In this document: piece after piece, positions 1 to 6,104 of the stretch | How positions within the stretch are numbered: the first letter of the stretch is position 1 | Layout of the letters: every line of letters begins with the position of its first letter | Assembly: GCA_013815485.1 (NCBI GenBank) | Contig: JACDGB010000122.1 | Location: forward strand, 1-6,104 | Length of the DNA stretch: 6,104 nt | Direction: 5' to 3' | Origin: Rubrobacter sp. | GTDB taxonomy: Bacteria > Actinomycetota > Rubrobacteria > Rubrobacterales > Rubrobacteraceae | Translations under genes and position numbers: made by a program | The notes under the pieces: model-generated | What the model was told of the DNA's origin: nothing | The model's database searches: none | The model's input: the letters and a program-made list of their open reading frames with translations, nothing else

Positions 1-753
1 CTTGCGGTAGCGGGCAAGGGTCAGCAGCGGCTCCTTGCCCACGGCGGCGCTCGATTGATCCACGGTCGTGATCACGCACCGCGCGCATGGCTTGACGACC
101 CGGAAGACGATGCCGCCGACACGGACTCGCCGCCACCCATCCTCGGCGAAGGCCTCGCAACCCCGTACCACAAGGTTCGGCCTGAAGCGATTCATCGGAA
201 GCGGCTCGTCCAGCCGACTGTTCAGGTCAGCGAGGGACGCCTCGGAGGTCACGAGGAAAGGAAACCCGTCGGAGAGCCCCACCTGTTCGCCCGGCTCCGC
301 GTACTCTGGGTCCACGGCGCGCACGGATCGATCCGGCAGATAAACTAGCCGGCAAGCAACTCCGAGAAACCTGCTAAACCAGCGACCGGCCTCGCTGCCC
401 ACGTTCAGCGTCTCCACCAGCTCGTCCCACACCCGCGCAAAGACATGCTCTCCCTCTATCTCGAACGGCACAGTCAGAGTCTCCATGCCCGGCGCGTCCA
501 CGAGAAGGCCATCGTCCGCCATCCGAATAGCAACCAGAGACAGACGCGGAAGCTCGCGTTGAGAGAGAAAGACGCCGTCCTCGTCCACGAGCATCCAGCG
601 GCGGTCGTGCCGGATGCCCCGTTCGTCAACCTGTGCCGTTCGGAGCGAAATGCCGCCGCAAGATTTGATCGGGTACACATACAATCCGCTTAGGGATAGC
701 CTGATACCGTGACGATTTTCCTCAGGTCCAAGTGTCGCATGGCCGCCGATCAT
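1..753 (-). CDS. MOSC-domain protein (YcbX/mARC-like), 3' end cut by window edge
   Basis: The minus-strand frame is open from an ATG at 751-753 to the window edge, giving 251 residues with no stop. The N-terminal beta-barrel part is recognisable from YPIKSCGG (residues 27-34) and DRRWMLVDEDG (50-60). The MOSC part shows GFPFLVTSE (163-171), MNRFRPNLVV (187-196) and KPCARCVITTVD (221-232), followed by a stretch ending LARYRK. In this family a cysteine in the KPCxRC region (here C223 or C226) coordinates the molybdenum cofactor, and characterised members such as E. coli YcbX and mARC reduce N-hydroxylated compounds; the substrate here is unknown. Homologs usually begin just before the LYVYPIKS strand, so the first ~20 residues from this ATG look non-conserved, and no good Shine-Dalgarno precedes it. 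A later TTG at 682-684 (residue 24) is an alternative start. About 15-30 C-terminal residues probably lie outside the window. Confidence 0.9.
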   Translation of the reverse strand, partial: MIGGHATLGPEENRHGIRLSLSGLYVYPIKSCGGISLRTAQVDERGIRHDRRWMLVDEDGVFLSQRELPRLSLVAIRMADDGLLVDAPGMETLTVPFEIEGEHVFARVWDELVETLNVGSEAGRWFSRFLGVACRLVYLPDRSVRAVDPEYAEPGEQVGLSDGFPFLVTSEASLADLNSRLDEPLPMNRFRPNLVVRGCEAFAEDGWRRVRVGGIVFRVVKPCARCVITTVDQSSAAVGKEPLLTLARYRK

Positions 754-810
754 TGTTAGCAGTCTAATCCAAAGCGTGGAGAGGATACACCACGTAATCC
801 GAAATTCTAC

Positions 811-816
811 GGAGGA
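811..816 (+). promoter_or_regulatory. Ribosome binding site of the methyltransferase remnant
   Basis: GGAGGA lies seven bases before the ATG at 824. It is a near-ideal Shine-Dalgarno and picks this ATG over the in-frame upstream GTG at 776. It shows that the fragment was once a genuine gene start. The gap between the divergent starts (754-823) holds no promoter I could identify with confidence. Confidence 0.7.
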
Positions 817-823
817 AGACCGC

Positions 824-976
824 ATGGACCACGAAAGCGTCGGGCGCTACTGGGACGCGAACTCCGAAGCCTGGACGGAACTCGTCCGGGCGGGCTTCGA
901 TCACTACCGGGATGGTCTCAATAAAAACTACTCGAACCCCGCGCCTTCCAGGGCTGGGAGGGCGGAGCGCGCATAG
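824..976 (+). pseudogene. Remnant of a SAM-dependent methyltransferase (N-terminus only)
   Basis: The frame encodes 50 residues from an ATG with a strong ribosome site. Residues 1-34 contain VGRYWDANSEAWTELVRAGF followed by DHYRDGLN. This resembles the N-terminal helix found just before the SAM-binding fold in many small class I methyltransferases (the type with a YWNENAEAWT-like start). After about residue 34 (near 925) the resemblance ends and the frame enters the antisense of the oppositely oriented IlvD-like gene, stopping at TAG 974-976. The glycine-rich SAM-binding motif I (E/DxGxGxG) and everything after it are missing, so it cannot be an active methyltransferase. The last ~16 codons are junction sequence. 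Most likely a deletion or rearrangement joined the start of this gene to the 3' end of the neighbouring gene. The family call rests on a short segment. Confidence 0.65.
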
Positions 977-2157
977 CGAACGGCGTAGCCAGCGCCACCA
1001 CGACCAGGGATTCTGCGGGCGGTGCGCTTCGAGATCTCCTCCGCCGGAATTCCGGCGCGGAGTCGTCCTTCTTCGAGGTCTATGCGAAGGGGGTCCCCGT
1101 CGCGCAGGCGGCTGAGGATACCGCCTTCGGTCGTCTCGGGAGTGAAGAGCGAGATCCAGGTTCCACCAGCGCCGTCCGGCGCGAGCCCGTCGGTGAGGAC
1201 GGGAAATTCCTCCGTCCAACCCTCCTGTTCGAGAACGTTCGCCACCCGGTTCAGGCGCAAAAGCCCAGGCCCGCCCCGAGGTCCGGAGCCACCGACGACC
1301 AGCAAAGAGCCGGGGGCCACCCGCCCCTCCTCAAGCGCCCGGACGGCCGGCTTCTCGGAGCGAAAGAACCGCACCTCCCCGGAGATCTCAGCCTCCCCGC
1401 AAGACCGGCACAGGGCTTCGGCTCCGCTCGCCCGCCCTCGAACGAGCGTGAGGCGAGATTTGATGGGCGGAGGGTCCGGCGGCGCGGGCGGCAAGGTTTC
1501 CAGCAACTGCCCCTCGACGGTCGGAGCGTCGTGGATGGCATCTCCGAGATACGCGATCAGCCCGGAAGTCCCGTGTTCCGTGAACCATTCGGAGCCAGGC
1601 TCCGCCAGGATAGTCGTCTCGGGGGCGAGAACCCGGATCATGTTCGGAAAGCCCGTAGACTCGGCCTCCCGCGCTATGGCGGAGAGGTGGATGATCCCCT
1701 CCATCCCACCACCAGCAGAGACGCCGACCCGCAGCGCGTTCGCCAGAGAAAACTCGCCGATCAACCCCCGCGCATGCGGCCCGTCACTCTTGGCAAGCCC
1801 CACGACTACCTCCGCCGGGTTCGCCGCGAGAGGCGCAAGACCGAGCCCCGAGAGCGCGGCGGAGAAGCGGGAGAACGGGTCCGGGACGGCGACCGCCGGC
1901 AGGTTCAGGCGCAACGCGGAGATCACGAACCCCGCCAGGCACTCGGGTGTTTCGGCGGCTACGAGCAAAGCGTCGAAGTTCCCGTGAACACAGGCTACCT
2001 GGGCCGCGTCCGCCACCCACTCGCGCGCGAGCGCGACGCCGCCCACCGGACGTTCCGGGGGAGGAGAGAACGGTACCGGCTCGCCGCCCGCTTCGCGGAC
2101 GCTATCGGGGAGGTGGGATGGCCCGTCGGTCAGGATGCCAATGCGCGGGGCTGACAC
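928..2157 (-). CDS. IlvD/Edd (dihydroxy-acid dehydratase) fold protein, apparent pseudoenzyme
   Basis: 409 residues, against about 550-610 for true dihydroxy-acid or 6-phosphogluconate dehydratases. The order of IlvD/Edd landmarks is kept: SVREAGGEPVPF (19-30), FDALLVAAETPECLAGFVIS (61-80) plus ALRLNLPAVAV (where IlvD has the GCDK..PG cluster motif), LANALRVGVSAGGGMEGIIH (138-157) plus LSAIAREA (the GGSTN..HLLAIA region), a proline-rich linker (222-232), APGSLLVVGGSGPRGGPG (281-298; IlvD: GD..VIRYEGPKGGPGM), PVLTDGLAPDGAGG (319-332; IlvD: LITDGRFSGG), LRDGDPLRIDL (351-361) and a matching C-terminus. Missing: the Fe-S cysteine in GCDK (C and K replaced), the whole segment with the second GxCxxMGT cysteine, the serine of GRFSGG, and the GGSTN asparagine. 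The frame is clean and well conserved in layout, which argues for selection rather than decay. It begins with GTG three bases after the gatB stop (TAG-GGC-GTG), so translation is probably coupled to gatB. Function unknown; dehydratase activity is not expected. Confidence 0.85.
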   Translation of the reverse strand: MSAPRIGILTDGPSHLPDSVREAGGEPVPFSPPPERPVGGVALAREWVADAAQVACVHGNFDALLVAAETPECLAGFVISALRLNLPAVAVPDPFSRFSAALSGLGLAPLAANPAEVVVGLAKSDGPHARGLIGEFSLANALRVGVSAGGGMEGIIHLSAIAREAESTGFPNMIRVLAPETTILAEPGSEWFTEHGTSGLIAYLGDAIHDAPTVEGQLLETLPPAPPDPPPIKSRLTLVRGRASGAEALCRSCGEAEISGEVRFFRSEKPAVRALEEGRVAPGSLLVVGGSGPRGGPGLLRLNRVANVLEQEGWTEEFPVLTDGLAPDGAGGTWISLFTPETTEGGILSRLRDGDPLRIDLEEGRLRAGIPAEEISKRTARRIPGRGGAGYAVRYARSALPALEGAGFE

Positions 2158-2160
2158 GCC

Positions 2161-3618
<1,458 letters not shown>

Positions 3619-3625
3619 AACGTCT

Positions 3626-3631
3626 TCCTCC
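3626..3631 (-). promoter_or_regulatory. Ribosome binding site that decides the gatB start
   Basis: On the minus strand GGAGGA ends seven bases before the TTG at 3618. The alternative GTG at 3633 has only a weak purine run upstream. The spacing and strength favour the TTG as the true initiation codon. Confidence 0.65.
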
Positions 3632-3652
3632 ACACTTCGCCTGCCTGAAAAT

Positions 3653-3658
3653 ATTCTA
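3653..3658 (-). promoter_or_regulatory. Possible -10 element of a gatB promoter
   Basis: TAGAAT on the minus strand sits in a short AT-rich patch of an otherwise GC-rich intergenic gap (3634-3737), and would give a leader of roughly 28 bases to the gatB TTG. No convincing -35 hexamer lies 16-18 bases upstream. The idea is supported mainly by context: gatB follows an unrelated gene after a gap of over 100 bases. I see no hairpin terminator in this gap. Confidence 0.3.
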
Positions 3659-3737
3659 GCACCGGGAAAGGAACGCCAGATCCGAAGTACGCCCGCTTAC
3701 GGTGGAAGAGTGCCTGGCAACCTCGATCCCCTCTATC

Positions 3738-4292
3738 TTACAGGCCCTCGTAGATCTCGGCCAGGGATAACGTCCCTTCTGGACAGGGGACGGGAAATCG
3801 TCTCTCATCTACCAGATCGGCGCGGCGCCACGTCCCTTCTTCGTCACGGAAATGCCGCTCGACCCGCATCCGTTCTTGATCGAGGATCAAGTATGCCTTG
3901 AGGCTGGAGACTCGTTTGTAGGCCGCGAGCTTCTCGCGCCGGTCGGTGGCCTCGGTGCTCGGGGATACGACCTCGACTACCAGACACGGCTCATCCTCGA
4001 AATACGGGTTCTCCGGCTCGGTACCGCAGGCGACCATGACGTCCGGATAGTAGAAGACGTCGTCGTTGACCCTGAATTTCACGTCGCTCTGGTGGACGCG
4101 GCACGGGCCGCCGACTGCCGAGTTGGCGAGCCGCCGGAAGACGTTTCCGGCGATCCTGCTGTGCCGCCGGCTGACACCCACCATCGCGTAGATCTCTCCG
4201 GCGATGTACTCGTGCCTGACATTGGCCGACTCTTCGAGCGCGAGATAGTCTTTGACGCTCAAGGAACCATGCCCGGCGGCGGAATCGGCCAT
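3738..4292 (-). CDS. Uma2-family putative restriction-endonuclease-like protein
   Basis: 184 residues from ATG 4290-4292, the usual length for Uma2 (DUF820) proteins. Seen: LSVKDYLALEE (11-21), RHEYIAGEIYAM (26-37), SDVKFRV (69-75), YYPDVMV (81-87), CLVVEVVSPSTEATDRREKL (103-122) plus AAYKR, and a C-terminal strand-rich part ending LSLAEIYEGL. The family has a PD-(D/E)xK nuclease-like fold; D84 and E107 are at the expected acidic positions with a lysine in the following helix (K121 or K126). No biological role has been firmly set for the family, and members are often scattered in many copies, which fits mobile or accessory behaviour. An in-frame GTG at 4362-4364 would add 24 residues that do not look family-like, so the ATG is preferred, although it has no Shine-Dalgarno. 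It interrupts the gatA-gatB order, 96 bases after gatA and about 120 before gatB. Confidence 0.9.
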   Translation of the reverse strand: MADSAAGHGSLSVKDYLALEESANVRHEYIAGEIYAMVGVSRRHSRIAGNVFRRLANSAVGGPCRVHQSDVKFRVNDDVFYYPDVMVACGTEPENPYFEDEPCLVVEVVSPSTEATDRREKLAAYKRVSSLKAYLILDQERMRVERHFRDEEGTWRRADLVDERRFPVPCPEGTLSLAEIYEGL

Positions 4293-4298
4293 GAGATG

Positions 4299-4304
4299 AG
4301 TATA
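4299..4304 (-). promoter_or_regulatory. Possible -10 element giving a leaderless Uma2 transcript
   Basis: TATACT on the minus strand (five of six matches to the sigma-70 -10 consensus) ends six bases before the ATG at 4292. Transcription would start at or next to the ATG, which would explain the lack of a ribosome binding site. The -35 region (around TACTTC, 17 bases upstream) is weak. Confidence 0.4.
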
Positions 4305-4388
4305 GCCCAGACGCCGAGAACGAAGTACGACTCGAAATCTCGCCACCGCGCAGAGAAGCTTCACGGCAGATATCTGGCGGCCCGCAGG

Positions 4389-5828
4389 TCAGGGTCTCTG
4401 GGAGAAAGCGAAGCCCGACACCTCTTCGGCGGCGCGGGCGGCGCGCAAGAGCATCGGCTCGGTGAAGTGATCGCTCATAAGCTGGACGCCCACGGGGAGA
4501 CCCTCGCTCAGTCCTCCGGGGACGCTGATGGCCGGTATCCCGGCCAGGCTCGCGGGGACGGCGCAGATGTCCTGAAGATACATAGCCAGCGGGTCATCGC
4601 TCTTCGCCCCGATCTCGAACGCCACCGATGGCGCAGTCGGCGAGATGAGCACGTCGTAACGAGAGAGAGCGTCCCTGAAGTCCCGGATCATGCGCGTCCG
4701 CACCTTCTGGGCCTGGGAATAATAAGCGTCATAGTACCCGCTGGATAGCGCGTACGTGCCGAGCATAATGCGGCGCTTGGCCTCGTCCCCGAAGCCCCTC
4801 TCGCGGGTACGGCGATACATCTCGTGTACCCCGTCCGCGGTCTCGCGCAGCCCGAAGCGCACCCCGTCAAAGCGCGACAGGTTGGAGGAGATCTCCGCCG
4901 GAGCGATGATGTAATAAGCCTCCAGCGCATAGTATGCGTGCGGCAGGCTCACCTCCCCCACCTCAGCCCCGGCCTCTTCGAGACCTCCGACTACGTTCTC
5001 GACCACGCCACGCACGCCTGCGTCTATGCGCTCATCCATAAGCTCCTTGACGACGCCGACCTTGAGGCCCGAGACGCCACCTTCGAGGTCAGCCAGGTAG
5101 TCAGGGACCTCGGCGTTCGCGCTGGTGGAGTCGAGGGAGTCGTGACCGGCTATGGCCTGGAGCAAGAGGGCCGAGTCGCGCACGTCGCGGGTCATCGGGC
5201 CGATGCAGTCGAGGGACGAACCGAAGGCGATGAGACCGTAGCGGGAGACCCGGCCATAGGTCGGCTTCAGGCCCACGATGCCGCACAGCGCGGCGGGCTG
5301 GCGCACCGAGCCTCCGGTGTCCGTCCCGAGCGCCCACCATCCCTCGCCCGCCGCCACCGCGGCCGCCGAGCCGCCGGAGGAGCCGCCAGGCACTCGCCCG
5401 AGGTCCCACGGATTGCGGGTCGGGCCATAGGCGGAGTTCTCCGTGGAGGAGCCCATCGCAAACTCGTCCATGTTCGTCTTGCCGATCAGCACCAGGTCTT
5501 CGCCGAAGTTCACGAGCGCCGAGGCGTCGTAGAGCGGCGTGAAGTCGTCCAGGATCTTCGACCCGCACGTCGTCCTGATGCCTTTCGTCGAGAGCACGTC
5601 CTTGACGACGAGCGGCACGCCCTCCCACGGTTTTATGCCACCGTTTCTCAGGCGTTCGTCCACCCTGCCGGCTCGTTCCAGCGCGATTTCGGGGGTCGGG
5701 GTGAGGAGGGCGTGGATGCGATCTTCGACTTCTTCGACGCGGTGGTTGGCGGCTTCGGCGGCCTCATGGGAGGAGACTTCGCCTTCCCGTATCTTCTGGG
5801 CCAGAGCGGCGGCGGTCAGGTCGAGCAT
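4389..5828 (-). CDS. gatA: Aspartyl/glutamyl-tRNA amidotransferase subunit A
   Basis: GatA is the amidase-family glutaminase of GatCAB: it hydrolyses glutamine (or asparagine) and passes ammonia to GatB. From ATG 5826-5828 it is 479 residues, the usual length. The amidase signature is complete: K76 in PLVVKD, S150 in PGGSSGGSAAAVA (147-159) and nucleophile S174 in GTDTGGSVRQPA (168-179), with the family's 24-residue spacing between the two serines. Other hallmarks are GKTNMDEFAMGSSTENSAYG (116-135), GLKPTYGRVSRYGL, GPMTRDV, RRIMLGTYALSSGYYDAYY plus the SQAQKVR stretch, and SLAGIPAISVPGG near the C-terminus. The ATG shares one base with the gatC stop (TGATG), typical of translational coupling; an in-frame TTG just before it has poorer spacing to the ribosome site. 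The enzyme appears fully functional. Confidence 0.97.
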   Translation of the reverse strand: MLDLTAAALAQKIREGEVSSHEAAEAANHRVEEVEDRIHALLTPTPEIALERAGRVDERLRNGGIKPWEGVPLVVKDVLSTKGIRTTCGSKILDDFTPLYDASALVNFGEDLVLIGKTNMDEFAMGSSTENSAYGPTRNPWDLGRVPGGSSGGSAAAVAAGEGWWALGTDTGGSVRQPAALCGIVGLKPTYGRVSRYGLIAFGSSLDCIGPMTRDVRDSALLLQAIAGHDSLDSTSANAEVPDYLADLEGGVSGLKVGVVKELMDERIDAGVRGVVENVVGGLEEAGAEVGEVSLPHAYYALEAYYIIAPAEISSNLSRFDGVRFGLRETADGVHEMYRRTRERGFGDEAKRRIMLGTYALSSGYYDAYYSQAQKVRTRMIRDFRDALSRYDVLISPTAPSVAFEIGAKSDDPLAMYLQDICAVPASLAGIPAISVPGGLSEGLPVGVQLMSDHFTEPMLLRAARAAEEVSGFAFSQRP

Positions 5829-6104
5829 CAATCTATCCTCGGGACGGCGAACATGCCATCCACGGGGTCCGGCGCGGTGGAGAGCGCGCGCTCCGACGTT
5901 AATTCCTCTCGCGGTTCGTCGGGGCGCAGGACGTTGGTCATGTCCAGCGGGTTGGCCGTGGGTGGCACGCCATCGAGATCTAGCTCCCGGATCTTCTCTA
6001 TGCTGTCCAGGATGGCGTCGAGCTGTCCGCCCATCCGCGTGACCTCCTCGTCCGTCAAGCCCAACCGGGCGAGGTTCGCCACATGCCTCACCTGTTCCTC
6101 GGAT
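5828..6104 (-). CDS. gatC: Aspartyl/glutamyl-tRNA amidotransferase subunit C, 5' end cut by window edge
   Basis: GatC is the small subunit that wraps around the GatA-GatB interface and stabilises the complex. 91 residues are visible; the frame is still open at the right edge with SEEQVRHVANLARLGLTDEE, so about three to five N-terminal residues lie outside. Although a GTG at 6089-6091 could be read as a start, the residues before it (EEQ) match the normal GatC N-terminus (EEVxHVAxLARL), so it is an internal valine. Further hallmarks are LDGVPPTANPLDMTNVLRPD and the C-terminal DGMFAVPRID. The promoter of the gat genes must lie outside the window or further upstream. Confidence 0.95.
   Translation of the reverse strand, partial: SEEQVRHVANLARLGLTDEEVTRMGGQLDAILDSIEKIRELDLDGVPPTANPLDMTNVLRPDEPREELTSERALSTAPDPVDGMFAVPRID
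5836..5840 (-). promoter_or_regulatory. Ribosome binding site of gatA inside gatC
   Basis: GAGGA on the minus strand lies seven bases before the ATG at 5828 and only four before the TTG at 5831. It therefore supports the ATG as the gatA start. It lies within the last codons of gatC, so gatC and gatA are probably translated in a coupled way. Confidence 0.6.

Noticed and set aside
804..809. TAGAAT on the minus strand as a -10 element for the MOSC gene
   Set aside because: No -35-like hexamer at 16-18 bases, and it overlaps the region just before the methyltransferase ribosome site; not enough to call.
923..960. Possible intrinsic terminator after the IlvD-like gene (five Ts right after its stop)
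   Set aside because: The only stem upstream of the T run is about five pairs including a G-U pair, and it lies in coding sequence; not a convincing hairpin.
764..1219. Minus-strand open frame (151 codons) across the end of the IlvD-like gene and the methyltransferase remnant
   Set aside because: It is out of frame with the IlvD-like protein, Arg/Pro-rich and without motifs.
1022..1987. Long plus-strand open frame (321 codons) opposite the IlvD-like gene
   Set aside because: It is rich in Arg, Ser and Pro with no recognisable motif, typical of antisense shadows in GC-rich genes; the minus strand carries the family-like protein.
3770..3840. Direct repeat ACGTCCCTTCT at 3770-3780 and 3830-3840
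   Set aside because: Both copies lie inside the Uma2 gene in the same frame and encode a shared Glu-Gly-Thr; too short and coding-constrained to suggest a target-site duplication.
3852..4748. Plus-strand open frame (298 codons) across the Uma2 gene and the end of gatA
   Set aside because: It spans two real genes on the other strand and the gap between them; a shadow frame.

Overview
This is a GC-rich bacterial window. It carries the three genes for the tRNA-dependent amidotransferase GatCAB, all on the minus strand, so transcription runs from right to left. The organism is probably a high-GC Gram-positive (actinobacterial) lineage. The high GC, the alternative GTG/TTG starts, the Uma2-family gene and the style of the methyltransferase fragment would suit a Rubrobacter-like genome, but nothing in the window proves that assignment.

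Layout from right to left (the direction of transcription): gatC runs off the right edge and lacks only its first few codons. gatA follows with a one-base TGATG overlap. A Uma2-family (PD-(D/E)xK-like) gene sits between gatA and gatB and probably has its own leaderless promoter. gatB follows, most likely starting at a TTG with a strong Shine-Dalgarno site. Three bases after gatB comes a 409-residue gene of the dihydroxy-acid dehydratase (IlvD/Edd) fold family. It has lost the recognisable Fe-S cysteine motifs and the catalytic serine motif, so it looks like a maintained pseudoenzyme. Beyond it, on the plus strand and converging with it, is a broken methyltransferase: a good ribosome site and about 34 N-terminal residues that then run into the antisense of the IlvD-like gene. 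At the left edge is a MOSC-domain (YcbX/mARC-like molybdenum cofactor) gene, on the minus strand and cut by the window end.

How the genes work together: GatC, GatA and GatB form the amidotransferase that converts Glu-tRNA(Gln), and often Asp-tRNA(Asn), to the correctly amidated tRNA. The IlvD-like gene is probably translated from the same message as gatB. The Uma2 gene, the MOSC gene and the methyltransferase remnant look unrelated to that job and mark accessory or rearranged DNA around the gat genes. No tRNA, rRNA, CRISPR array, insertion sequence or convincing intrinsic terminator was seen, and no stretch longer than about 300 bases lacks a gene. The most unusual item is the IlvD/Edd pseudoenzyme coupled to gatB.
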